Below, piece after piece: positions 22,882 through 31,342 of a stretch of 64,000 bases of DNA (within the stretch, counting starts at the first letter, position 1; each line of letters starts with the position of its first letter). The DNA lies in contig JAVTVY010025267.1 of assembly GCA_036873755.1 (NCBI GenBank), positions 53,464-117,463 of the forward strand, read 5' to 3'. This DNA comes from Hanleya hanleyi (Eukaryota > Mollusca > Polyplacophora > Lepidopleurida > Hanleyidae). Position numbers and translations under genes: made by a program. Under the pieces are notes generated by a model. That model was not told the DNA's origin, searched no databases, and saw only the letters and a list, made by a program, of their open reading frames with translations.

Positions 22882-24559
22882 AGTAGTAGTATAAGTGCAA
22901 AAACGATCAACTTGACCTCTTTGCACTTAAATGACCTCAAAAATTTGCATATGACCTCTGACGTCACAGCGACAGCCAATCAGAAGAGAGTATTTTGACA
23001 AAACTACCCCAACACAGAAGAGTTCCAATCTAGGGGGAGGTAACTCTTGATGCACTTTGTAGTTTTTGTCAAATGCCGGATTACTTCCCTGATTCGAATA
23101 TTTGCATATTAAATCTATACGAGAAAATACCTGTATGGGGTATGGATGATCCGATGGGGTCGTATGAGGTATCAAAGTGAAGCTTATGTGAGGGGGCATC
23201 TAATGGGCTGGGTGGGGGATTGAAATAGCGTCATTCTGCGCATGCGCGGTGGACCAAGGATATGGAAATAGACGTTTTGGAGCTAGGAGAGCCCGTAATG
23301 GTCCGATGGAGTTGAGTGAGGTATCAATGTGAAGGATTCGTGAAGGGGCATCGGATGGGCTGGGTGCTGGGTTGAAATAGCGTCATTTTGCGCATGCGCG
23401 ATCGCTAAAGGGTATGCAAATAGACGTTTTGGGGCTAGGGGAGCCCCTATTGGGCCGATGGACTCGAGTGAGGTATCATTGTGAAGCATTCGTAAAGGGG
23501 CATCTGCCTGGACTAGTGGGTCGGGCGTTGTCACCAGTCTGCGCATGCGCAAACAGGGAATTGTGGGAAAAGGGTATGGAAATACACGTTTTGGGGTCTG
23601 GCTGGGCCACTAGTGGGCCGCATGCGCAAACAGGGAATTGTGGGAAAAGGCTATGGAAATACACGTTTTGGGATCTAGGGGAGCCCCTAGTGGGCCGATT
23701 GGGTCGAGTGAGGTATTAATGTGAAGCACACATGAGGGGGCATCTGACTGGACTAGTGGTTCTGGTATTGTCACCAGTCTGCGCATGCGCAAACAGGGAA
23801 TTGTGGGAAAAGGCTATGGAAATACACGTTTTGGGATCTAGGGGAGCCCCTAGTGGGCCGATTGGGTCGAGTGGGGTATCCATGTGAAGCGCACATGAGG
23901 GGGCATCTGACTGGTCTAGTGGTTCGGGTATTGTCACCAGTCTGCGCATGCGCAAACAGGGAATTGTGGGAAAAGGCTATGGAAATACACGTTTTGGGAT
24001 CTAGGGGAGCCCCTAGTGGGCCGATTGGGTCGAGTGAGGTATCGGTGTAAAGCATACATGAGGGGGCATCCGCCTGGACTAGTGTCTGGTCCGTATTTAA
24101 CATTCTGCGCATGCGCACACAGGGAATTATGGGAAAAGGGTATGGAAATAGCTGTTTTGGGGCTTAGGTGGGCCATTCCTGGTCCTATGGAGTCGTATGA
24201 GGTATCCATGTGAAGCAATCGTAAAGGGGCATATGAAAAGACAGGGATTTGTGGGAAAAGGGTATGGACATAGACGTTTTGGGGTCCACATGGGCTACTA
24301 TGGGTCCTATGGAGTCGTATGAGGTCTTATTTTGAAGCTCTCGTAAAGGGACATCCAACTCGGCTTATGGTTCGTCCGTGTTCAAGAGTCTGCGCATGCG
24401 CAGTCTGGTCGTAGTATAGAAATATACACATGGGTGTGTGTTTGGGGTACTCAACCGCATATGAGTCCATGGTTGTGGTTTGATGGTGCGGGTTCTGCGC
24501 AAGTGTGACGTCACTTCGGGTTTCACTAAAACTACCTCCGAACACAGAAGAGTTCCAAT
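22882..24559 (+). repeat. Left TIR of Polinton copy 1
   Basis: Inverted copy of 31,343-33,477. The outer ~250 bp are unique TIR sequence (AGTGCAAA, TGACGTCA, CCAATCAGAAGAGAG). The rest is a tandem 163-bp repeat containing TGCGCATGCGCA once per unit. The inner end is ACCTCCGAACACAGAAGAGT next to a TGACGTCACTTC block. Confidence 0.9.
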
Positions 24560-24599
24560 GTTGCCTTCGACCTGATGCATGTACTTTCAACATCCGGGT

Positions 24600-25289
24600 T
24601 TCTCACCGCCTGCAAACCCTCGTATTTGCAAACCGACGAAGGCACGGAATTCCTCAACAGACCAAGCCTTTCTCAAGAAACAGAAGGTCTTCTTCTTTCA
24701 CACCTACAGCGAGACCAAGGCTTCCGTGGTGGAAAGATTCAACAGGACATTCAAAGGCCGCATTTATAAATATTTCACCTATAAGAATACAAGACGGTAC
24801 ATCGATGTTCTCCCGAAACTTGTCAGTGGTTACAATCGAGCCTATCACCGGAGTATACAGAGAGCCCCCATTACCGTGACCCAACGCAATGAAGCCCAAG
24901 TCCGGCGTGTCTTGTACCCCATACAATCGCAGCGAACGCCGAAGAAGGAGTTCAAGGTCGGGGACCCTGTACGGATCAGTAAAGTCAAGGGCAAGTTCGG
25001 GAAAAGTCACTTGCCCAACTGGAGCGATGAGCACTTCCTGATTAAACGGCGCCTACCCCGACAGCGGCGAGTCTATGAACTGGAAGATCTTCAAGGGGAA
25101 CCGTTGCTAGGGACGTTTTACAAGCTGGAATTACAACCCGTCGTAAAAACAAAGCAAGACTACTACACGGTGGAGCGGATTTTGAAAACGGAACGTCGAC
25201 GTGGTATCCCATTTCATTTCGTCAAATGGCAAGGCTGGCCCAGTTCCTTCAATTCCTGGGTCGCGGCCAACCAGGTGAAACGACTATAA
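24600..25289 (+). pseudogene. Polinton integrase remnant (copy 1)
   Basis: Homology to the copy 2 integrase begins just before the second catalytic Asp (QTDEG block) and continues through the VERFNRTF catalytic-Glu block, the SH3-like region and the C-terminal chromodomain (WQGWPSSFNSW). The N-terminal ~130 residues, including the first catalytic Asp, are absent. A 5-nt deletion at about 24,663 shifts the frame just after the second Asp. The protein cannot be an active recombinase. Past the lesion the frame stays open, ending at 25,289 where the stop overlaps the next gene's TATA box. Close nucleotide similarity to copy 2 indicates recent decay. Confidence 0.9.
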
Positions 25290-25290
25290 A
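25285..25290 (+). promoter_or_regulatory. TATA box of membrane-protein gene (copy 1)
   Basis: TATAAA overlaps the integrase stop codon and lies 47 nt upstream of the ATG at 25,332. It is conserved at 49,008-49,013 in copy 2. Confidence 0.65.
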
Positions 25291-25331
25291 ACCAGACACC
25301 GCCGCCATCATCCTGCATTCTACGTTCGACC

Positions 25332-25775
25332 ATGAACACGGTGCAACCGTCTCTGAACACAGCGTCCCCCAAAACGCGCAAAGCACAAGTGGGCTTTGTA
25401 GTGATAGTGCTAACCCTGCTGAGTGTGTTGTACGGAGGTGTGTTTTACGACGTCGCCTATCTCAGCACTCTACTCACCAAAGACACAACGCCAGCCGTCA
25501 GTCAAACCAGTCTACAGATAGCACCAGTCCATCCCGTGACCGAAACGAGCCCAGCCATCACCTCCACCACACCCCGTGTACAGGCTACATCGAGTGTAGA
25601 GTCAACACCTACACCAAGTGCACCCACGACGTCTGAAAATCCACCGGATTTCATCACTCCCAGTGAACAGACAACGACGACCAACGTTGTACCCACCACC
25701 ATCAGCCCTGACAGTGAAGAGACAAGGACGACCGACGTTGTACCTACCACTCCAGTTCACTCGTACCAAATTTAA
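25332..25775 (+). CDS. Thr/Ser/Pro-rich single-pass membrane protein (copy 1)
   Basis: 147 residues. A basic N-terminal segment (KTRKAQ) precedes one hydrophobic span (about residues 20-38). The remainder is rich in Thr, Ser and Pro with repeated TTxxVVPTT motifs. By analogy this looks like a signal-anchored protein with a mucin-like, probably O-glycosylated ectodomain. A role at the virion or cell surface is inference. The copy 2 homologue is collinear but reads past this stop because TAA is TAC there. Here the stop overlaps the TTTAAAAG promoter-like element of the ATPase gene, which fits the arrangement of other junctions. I therefore take this copy as the original end. The sequence diverges faster than that of neighbouring genes. 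Confidence 0.75.
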   Translation: MNTVQPSLNTASPKTRKAQVGFVVIVLTLLSVLYGGVFYDVAYLSTLLTKDTTPAVSQTSLQIAPVHPVTETSPAITSTTPRVQATSSVESTPTPSAPTTSENPPDFITPSEQTTTTNVVPTTISPDSEETRTTDVVPTTPVHSYQI

Positions 25776-25778
25776 AAG
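25771..25778 (+). promoter_or_regulatory. TATA-like box of ATPase gene (copy 1)
   Basis: TTTAAAAG lies 43 nt upstream of the ATPase ATG and contains the upstream gene's stop codon. Copy 2 has TTTACAAG at the same place. Confidence 0.5.
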
Positions 25779-25813
25779 AGTGGGTTACCACGACAGCGGA
25801 TACACCTCCAACC

Positions 25814-26475
25814 ATGGACCCTCGGTGGCAACACCCCTTCACCTGCGTCATCGCAGGACCGACGGGTTCCGGCAAAACGCACTTCGTCAGGAAGCTCCTT
25901 GAACACGCCGACAGCATGATTACTTCACCCATTGCCCGAGTCGTGTGGTGTTACGGAGAATGGCAGGCGGCGTATGCAGCAATGCCCCACATCACGTTCG
26001 TGGAAGGGCTCCCCAACCTGGCCGATTTGGAACCGGACACCTTGGTGGTTCTGGATGATCTCATGGCGGAGACGGATGCGCGGGTCACCCAACTCTTTAC
26101 CAAAGGCAGTCATCATCGACGTCTCAGCATCATCTACATTGTGCAGAATCTGTTCAGTAAAAACAAAGAACATCGGAACATACCTGGTGGTCTTCAAAAA
26201 CCCGAGAGATACCACTCAATTACAAGCGTCTAGTCCGTCATTCATAATCCAGCCGTCGTCCATTAGAGAATATCCGCGTCCTTGTTCAAGTACTGCACCT
26301 GACGAGACAGATGTACCCTGGACGCACTGCGTTTGCGTTGGAAGCCTTTAAAGATGCGACAACCCCTCAGCACGGGTATATGCTCTTCGACCTGAAGCAA
26401 GCCACTCCCGACCACCTTCGCCTACGGACCGGAATCTTTCCCGGAGAGATCCACCACGTGTACATGCAAAAATAA
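25814..26475 (+). pseudogene. Packaging ATPase, broken (copy 1)
   Basis: The N-terminal ~115 residues match the intact copy 2 ATPase, including Walker A (GPTGSGKT, residues 15-22) and Walker B (LVVLDD). A net 17-nt deletion at about 26,176 shifts the frame. A 74-nt foreign segment (26,220-26,293) then replaces four bases. The rest of the gene is recognisable to the stop at 26,475, but out of frame. The foreign segment matches the minus strand of 12,645-12,730. Family role: FtsK/HerA-type motor that pumps DNA into the capsid. This copy should be inactive. Confidence 0.9.
26220..26293 (+). repeat. Foreign insert in ATPase gene
   Basis: 74 nt absent from copy 2. It matches a dispersed motif also present at 12,645-12,730 (minus) and, diverged, at 39,425-39,470. 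Its own ends show no inverted repeat or clear TSD, so the insertion mechanism is unclear. Confidence 0.75.
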
Positions 26476-26534
26476 TGTAAACACACCCACAGTGGTTCCC
26501 CCGCAGCTGGGGTGTGTGTTTGATGTTTGGGGAT

Positions 26535-26540
26535 AATAAA
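26535..26540 (+). terminator. Poly(A) signal after ATPase gene (copy 1)
   Basis: AATAAA 60 nt after the ATPase stop, conserved at 50,195-50,200. Confidence 0.6.
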
Positions 26541-26599
26541 AGAATGAATACCACATCATGGTTGGCTTTTGTCTCTGTTCAATATTCACGAGGTAGGTA

Positions 26600-26607
26600 G
26601 ATAAAAA
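26600..26607 (+). promoter_or_regulatory. TATA-like box of small basic protein gene (copy 1)
   Basis: GATAAAAA 44 nt before the ATG, with identical spacing in copy 2 (50,243-50,250). Confidence 0.55.
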
Positions 26608-26643
26608 GGGCGGGGTTGTGGGTTCTAGCATCAGTTGTACATG

Positions 26644-26985
26644 ATGTCTGCTCGAGTCCGGAAGCATGCTCCGACGCTCCGTGTATTGAAGACGGCTCCA
26701 CCCGAGTTGGTTCGAACCATTGTACGCGGCGCAGACCCTGCTCTCGTGTGCTGTCTGTGTGAGATTGGACTCAATATCTTAAAAGGGAACGTACCACTGA
26801 CTCCGGCTCAGAAGGCGACGTTGGCCAAGCATAAGACAGGTCTGCGAACCTTAGTCCAGAAGCGCATCTCTCAAACACAAAAGAAAAAGGTGTTACAGCA
26901 AGGCGGCTTTCTCGGAGCCATTTTAGCACCCTTGGCGGCTTCCGTGTTGGGTCCAGTATTGGGTGGACTGTTCGGCCGACAATGA
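26644..26985 (+). CDS. Small basic protein with hydrophobic Gly-rich C-terminus (copy 1)
   Basis: 113 residues. A basic N-terminal half (KHAPTLRVLKTAPPELVR) and a Lys-rich centre (QTQKKKVLQ) precede a GGFLGAILAPL-type hydrophobic, Gly/Ala/Pro-rich tail ending in GRQ. Polintons and adintoviruses commonly encode a small protein of this shape next to the ATPase, thought to be a membrane-active or core virion component; that role is inference. I start at the ATG shared with copy 2; an extra ATG lies one codon upstream here. Its stop overlaps the next start codon (ATGA), suggesting coupled translation from one mRNA. Confidence 0.75.
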   Translation: MSARVRKHAPTLRVLKTAPPELVRTIVRGADPALVCCLCEIGLNILKGNVPLTPAQKATLAKHKTGLRTLVQKRISQTQKKKVLQQGGFLGAILAPLAASVLGPVLGGLFGRQ

Positions 26986-27722
26986 ACCACACGAAAAAAA
27001 TGGTCCTCGTCGAACCTCGGCTTCTTCAAACCCTCCAATCACCGTACCCCGTACCCTCTACGGTGAAGACGATAAACACACTCGATGAAGAGATGGGTCA
27101 GATCTTACAACGACCGGGGTTAAGCGACAGTGAGAAAGTACAACAGTACAACGAAACGCTTCAGCGGTACATGACGTTCATGGACCAATACAAAACCCGC
27201 TCTACCCCAGCAGCAGCACCACCACCACCAACCTCAGCACCGCTCCAACAGCCGCCATTACCAGGGATACCACCCACAGCCCCACAGTGGGTCGAAGACG
27301 AAGTCCTGAAGAGTGTACCTGCATCGTTCAAGAAACAAGCTGGCCTGGTATTACAACGAATGAAACAGAATCCTAACATGACTTGGAATGATAAAGGTGA
27401 ACTCCTGGTACAGAATCAGGTGGTCCCCGGTACCCACATGACGGATTTAGTGAATGACCTGATGCGTCAACGCAGGTCGCACACGGATCCTCGAGGATGG
27501 GAGGTCTTCGCTCAAGGCTTGAAAGACATGCATGTACCACAAGAATTGGTGGGAAACCCCCAGCGCTGGGCCTTTATGCAATCACCCAGTCGTGCACCAC
27601 GACTCTCACCACAACCTTGGGAACCGGAGTCACCCCCCAAATCACCACCACGGCGGGCACCTACTTTTTCACCCCTTTTACCACGCCACCCCTTGCAACC
27701 ACCAAGAGCTAAGTCACCGTGA
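26982..27722 (+). CDS. Conserved Polinton protein of unknown function, tail shortened (copy 1)
   Basis: 246 residues. The N-terminal region is charged and helical (EKVQQYNETLQRYMTFMDQY), followed by a Pro/Ala-rich linker (about residues 70-100). A compact conserved domain (WVEDEVLKSVPASFKKQAG ... about residues 105-190) and a Pro/Ser/Arg-rich C-terminus complete it. The initiator ATG overlaps the preceding stop by 4 nt (ATGA). Compared with the copy 2 sequence, this frame ends at a TGA where copy 2 has CGA, losing about a dozen basic C-terminal residues. Without that stop the frame would end inside the next TATA-like box. I cannot name a function. Position among virion genes suggests a structural or scaffold role, which is inference. 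Confidence 0.75.
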   Translation: MNHTKKMVLVEPRLLQTLQSPYPVPSTVKTINTLDEEMGQILQRPGLSDSEKVQQYNETLQRYMTFMDQYKTRSTPAAAPPPPTSAPLQQPPLPGIPPTAPQWVEDEVLKSVPASFKKQAGLVLQRMKQNPNMTWNDKGELLVQNQVVPGTHMTDLVNDLMRQRRSHTDPRGWEVFAQGLKDMHVPQELVGNPQRWAFMQSPSRAPRLSPQPWEPESPPKSPPRRAPTFSPLLPRHPLQPPRAKSP

Positions 27723-27758
27723 CCACCACGACGATTAGCACCCAAGGGCTGGGAGAAG

Positions 27759-27766
27759 TATTAAAA
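27759..27766 (+). promoter_or_regulatory. TATA-like box of the capsid gene cluster (copy 1)
   Basis: TATTAAAA 39 nt before the penton ATG, with the same spacing and a following CAGCAGCAGCA leader in copy 2. It probably drives penton, core, major capsid and protease genes together. Confidence 0.55.
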
Positions 27767-27797
27767 CCAACAGCAGCAGCAGGAAAGCTCAGTCGTC

Positions 27798-28586
27798 ATG
27801 TTTTACCTCACCCTACCCAGTAACAGATCGGCTGATGTGTTTCCTGACAACACCTTGACCAAGTACGTGACCCAGTTACCGCAAGCGTTGTATTTACCTG
27901 GACGCTGGGAATGTGGACTCGTGGATATCCAATACCCTTACTCGTGGTACAACGTGCGAGCCAATGAAGTATGGTACGAGGTGACCTACGAAGGACAAGA
28001 AACTCGACTCAAACTACCCGAGGGTCAATACGATACCCCCAAGGAGTTCATGGGTGGCCTGAGAAGTCTGATGCATTATAAGTCTCTACGACACGTCACG
28101 AATACTTCAAAACCCATAAAATCTTTCCCCTTCAAAAATCATGTGGACTTCGATTACAACGCACACAACGACAAGGCCAATCTCACGCTCAGCCCCAACG
28201 TGAGTGTCGAACTCAGTCCTACCCTACAGCAAATGCTGGGTCTCCATCTACGGGGGTACGCTGGCCCCACCGGTGAGAGAGCCCACATCCCGATGGACAT
28301 GCGTGGTGGTATGTATGGCCTGTACATCTACTCGGACGTTGTCGATGCACACATTGTCGGCGACAGCAACGTACCTCTACTGCGCGTCTGCCCGGTGAAA
28401 GGCACGTATGGAGCTCAAGTCACCCACAGTTTCAGGCATATCGTGTATCTACCGGTCAGTCAGACCGATATTAGCTCCATCGTCATCGATATAAGAGACG
28501 ACACCGGTCAACCGATCGCATTCGAGCGTGGGAAAGTGGTGCTGACACTTCATTTCCGTCAAGTCCGAGCGGTTCACTTTGCATAA
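27798..28586 (+). CDS. Penton-type minor capsid protein (copy 1)
   Basis: 262 residues, intact. The opening FYLTLPSNxS...FPDNT followed by W-E-C/V-G-L-x-D-I-Q-Y-P is the typical start of Polinton minor capsid proteins. These are known to adopt a single jelly-roll fold and form the pentons at virion vertices, and the length matches. The N- and C-terminal thirds are close to copy 2. The middle (about residues 135-200) differs much more, consistent with an exposed surface. Its stop overlaps the next gene's ATG (TAATG). Confidence 0.88.
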   Translation: MFYLTLPSNRSADVFPDNTLTKYVTQLPQALYLPGRWECGLVDIQYPYSWYNVRANEVWYEVTYEGQETRLKLPEGQYDTPKEFMGGLRSLMHYKSLRHVTNTSKPIKSFPFKNHVDFDYNAHNDKANLTLSPNVSVELSPTLQQMLGLHLRGYAGPTGERAHIPMDMRGGMYGLYIYSDVVDAHIVGDSNVPLLRVCPVKGTYGAQVTHSFRHIVYLPVSQTDISSIVIDIRDDTGQPIAFERGKVVLTLHFRQVRAVHFA

Positions 28587-28990
28587 TGAAGGTGCCTTAC
28601 GAGTGTGATGCACGCAGCTATATGGACTATTATACCCAACAGGCCGGGGGTAGCTTTCCGGTGTTTGCAGGTACACGGATGCAACGAGGACATGGACTGG
28701 GGAACATACTCGGGAGCATCGTCAAAACGTTCCTCCCCTTGGTGACGCGTGGGGTCAAAGCGATCGGCAAACAAGCGGTACGCAGTGGACTGCAAGTCGC
28801 GGGTGATGTCTTGGGCGGTGCGGCACCCAAAGAAGCACTGAAACGCCGAGCCAAAGAAGCAGGAGGCGTCTTGGTCACCAAAGCACAACGCACCGTAGGG
28901 AATAAAAGACCTGCACCACCGAGACCACGCACCAGTCGACGACCGACCCAGCGACGACGCACATCGAAGACCAAGGATATCTTTTCTTAA
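28586..28990 (+). CDS. Basic core/cement-like virion protein (copy 1)
   Basis: 134 residues, intact. The N-terminal part ends in a Gly-rich stretch (MQRGHGLGNILG) resembling the hydrophobic-Gly cleavage sites used by adenain-type proteases. An amphipathic segment follows, then a strongly basic Arg/Pro/Thr tail (RPRTSRRPTQRRRT). This fits an adenovirus core/cement-type protein that is processed by the viral protease, binds DNA or the capsid interior and may help membrane penetration; function is inferred from layout only. The start overlaps the penton stop by one base, and MCP starts 3 nt after this stop. Confidence 0.72.
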   Translation: MKVPYECDARSYMDYYTQQAGGSFPVFAGTRMQRGHGLGNILGSIVKTFLPLVTRGVKAIGKQAVRSGLQVAGDVLGGAAPKEALKRRAKEAGGVLVTKAQRTVGNKRPAPPRPRTSRRPTQRRRTSKTKDIFS

Positions 28991-28992
28991 AG

Positions 28993-30297
28993 ATGGCCTT
29001 CATCCATGCCGAGTCGTGTCCTTCTACCAACAGTGAATTTGGTTTATGGACCGTCCCACCTACTCAGACCAGTGCCGAAGGGGGTCAATGGGTGGAACAT
29101 CTCCCCCTTTCCAGCATTACATCCACAGGCCCCATTGAATTCACCATCACCAACGCAGATACCACCTACCTGGATTTAGCCCATACGTACCTATATGTGA
29201 AAGCTAAAATCACCAATAAAGATGGGTCAGTCCTCAAAGCAGATGCACCCGTGGGTCCAGTGAATCTCTGGCTTCATTCGCTATTCCAGCAAGTGGATAT
29301 AGCCCTCAGTGATAAACTGGTGAGCGCCTCAACAAACACGTACCCGTACCGAGCCTACATCGAAACACTGTTATCCTACGGGCGTGACGCTAAAAAGTCG
29401 TATTTGACAGCCCCGTTGTTCTACCGAGATACCCCAGGCAAGATGGAAGCGAGTCCTGATAATGACGGCTATACGGAGAGAGTGGATTTCACAGCAGAGA
29501 GTCAATCGGTCGATATGATGGGACGTCTGCATGCGGACTTATTCATGCAGGACCGATACCTCTTGAATGGAGTACCTGTCAAAATACGACTAGTGCGCGC
29601 AACGCCTGCGTTTGCCTTGATGGCCCCGAATGAGGACCTCGAGTATAACATTGTCATCCAAGAGGCCAGTCTGTTTGTACGCAAAGTGAAACCGAGCCCA
29701 GGGGTACAGTTGGGGCACATCAGAGCCTTGGAGGAAAAACCAGCCCAGTACCCGATTCGACGAGTACATACCAATGTCTTTTCCGTCCCTAAAGGGAATA
29801 TGATTGTCAATCAAGAAAACCTGTTCCTGGGGGATTTGCCCAAGCGTTTAACCCTAGCCTGTGTGGAGAACGTCAGTTATAATGGGACACTCTCGAGGAA
29901 TCCGTTCAACCTAAAAGCGTTCAACATCAATTTCGTGGCCCTGCATGTGGATGGCCAACAGGTACCGGCACGCCCCTTACAACCCAACTTTGGAACGGAC
30001 AATTACATCCGGGGCTATCTGAACCTCTTCACAGCAACTGGCCAAATCAACCAAGACGAGGGAAATATGATCAGTCGAGACGATTTCGGCAAAGGATACA
30101 CACTGTTCTGTTTCGATCTGACCCCCACCTTAGACAACGATCATCAACTGAGTCTCGTCAAGAAAGGCAACTTACGCTTGGAACTGCATTTCGGGACACC
30201 TTTACCGAAAACCATCAATGTGATTTGCTACGCTGAGTTTGACAACATTATTCAAATCGATAGAAGCCGTAACGTCCTGTGTGACTTTGCCACCTAA
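28993..30297 (+). CDS. Major capsid protein, double jelly-roll (copy 1)
   Basis: 434 residues, intact. The N-terminal LWTVPPTQTS, the conserved DLAHTYLYVKAKI strand, and NLWLHSLFQQVD, TNTYPYRAYIETLLSYG and FNINFVALHVDGQQVP blocks are characteristic of the Polinton double jelly-roll major capsid protein family widespread in animal genomes. Hexon-like trimers form the icosahedral shell. Only about seven in ten residues appear identical to copy 2 (by eye), far lower than for integrase or ATPase. Yet both frames are open, so the divergence predates the copies' decay or reflects selection. It lies 1 nt upstream of the protease ATG. Confidence 0.92.
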   Translation: MAFIHAESCPSTNSEFGLWTVPPTQTSAEGGQWVEHLPLSSITSTGPIEFTITNADTTYLDLAHTYLYVKAKITNKDGSVLKADAPVGPVNLWLHSLFQQVDIALSDKLVSASTNTYPYRAYIETLLSYGRDAKKSYLTAPLFYRDTPGKMEASPDNDGYTERVDFTAESQSVDMMGRLHADLFMQDRYLLNGVPVKIRLVRATPAFALMAPNEDLEYNIVIQEASLFVRKVKPSPGVQLGHIRALEEKPAQYPIRRVHTNVFSVPKGNMIVNQENLFLGDLPKRLTLACVENVSYNGTLSRNPFNLKAFNINFVALHVDGQQVPARPLQPNFGTDNYIRGYLNLFTATGQINQDEGNMISRDDFGKGYTLFCFDLTPTLDNDHQLSLVKKGNLRLELHFGTPLPKTINVICYAEFDNIIQIDRSRNVLCDFAT

Positions 30298-30298
30298 C

Positions 30299-30736
30299 AT
30301 GGATACAGACCAGATACGCACCGTGCTGGAGAATGACCCAGGGACACGCATGGTATTTCAAGGAGTGTTCGCCCGAGACGTGTTTCCATCAGACCGTGTG
30401 TACCCTGCTGCTTACGTCCTGAATACAGACCCGAAGAATCGGCCCGGTCAGCACTGGGTGGCCGTGTACTTGACAGAAGAGCGGGGCGAATACTTTGACC
30501 CGTACGGCCTACCACCCCTCCATCCCGATTTAACAGACTTCATGGATCAAGGCACAGAGACGTTGCAAAGCCTGACCAGTAGTGTGTGCGGACAATATTG
30601 CTTGTTTTACCTGTACCATCGATGTCGGGGACATTCCATGCAGACGATCGTCCACATGTTTGACGAGTACCCCAAGGCCGAGGACCAAGACTGGGCTGCC
30701 GCTCATTTCAATGTACAAGTCCCGTTCTGGGCTTAA
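30299..30736 (+). CDS. Adenain-type cysteine protease (copy 1, two in-frame deletions)
   Basis: 145 residues. The catalytic His lies in QHWVAVYL, an acidic residue in YFDPYG, and the oxyanion Gln and nucleophile Cys in LQSLTSSVCGQYC, seven residues apart as in the adenain/C5 fold. These proteases mature viral capsid and core proteins. Two in-frame deletions of 21 and 15 nt relative to copy 2 remove WCWNSQT just before the Gln and VLVYD near the C-terminus, so activity is uncertain although all catalytic residues remain. It starts 1 nt after the MCP stop. Confidence 0.87.
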   Translation: MDTDQIRTVLENDPGTRMVFQGVFARDVFPSDRVYPAAYVLNTDPKNRPGQHWVAVYLTEERGEYFDPYGLPPLHPDLTDFMDQGTETLQSLTSSVCGQYCLFYLYHRCRGHSMQTIVHMFDEYPKAEDQDWAAAHFNVQVPFWA

Positions 30737-30813
30737 ATTTTTTCACGTAAAGCCCCCCTGTTCCGCGCTTCAGTTTTTTCACGTGGTTGTTCTCACGTTG
30801 TTGATGTTCACTG

Positions 30814-30819
30814 AATAAA
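30814..30819 (+). terminator. Poly(A) signal after protease (copy 1)
   Basis: AATAAA 78 nt after the protease stop, following the CACGTGGTTGTTCTCACGTT block conserved in all three elements. Confidence 0.65.
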
Positions 30820-30829
30820 AAAATGAGAT

Positions 30830-31342
30830 CTCAAAAATCTGTCTTGCGTGTTTTCTGTGTGAGCATGAATGCCCCATGTGGGACATATGTGGATTCAGCC
30901 CATGAATGGGTTGAGAAACTGGCCAATCAGTGGCCTAGGATGGAATCAAATGTAATCCATCAATGCCCAGAAAACAATGCAAGAGCACTGTAGTAAAATA
31001 GAGAGCCCATGAAATCAGCTCACAGACCAAGTGCATGGTTTGGTCTAGGTTAAGAGTGGGCATTCCAACATTTGACGAGAAGTTACAAGTTACAAGAGCA
31101 ACAGGTGGCGTGAAGTGGGGTACGAGGTGTGGGTAAAGACCAGGAAGACGGCGAGTGGAGACTCGTCCAACACCTATAGATTAAGTTTAATATATTTATT
31201 AAGTTTCTTCGTGCCAATACGGTTCTGTGGAAAACTGAGGGCTCCCCACTGGAAATTTCACATAGGGAAATAGATGGTAATAGTGTCGGAGACCCTCCTT
31301 TATACATGTATGCTTCGGAAGAATGGATAAGCCCTAGGAAAA
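30830..31342. other. Right arm, non-coding (copy 1)
   Basis: No gene. Blocks GCCAATCAGTGGCCTAG, AGAGCACTGTAGTAAAA and AGACTCGTCCAACAC recur at 54.8-55.2 kb, and the first recurs in reverse at 63.85 kb. So this arm between protease and TIR belongs to the element family and carries no polymerase gene. Confidence 0.75.

Noticed and set aside
25932..26351. 139-codon ORF overlapping the ATPase gene
   Set aside because: Shifted frame over the broken ATPase plus the foreign insert; a shadow, not a gene.
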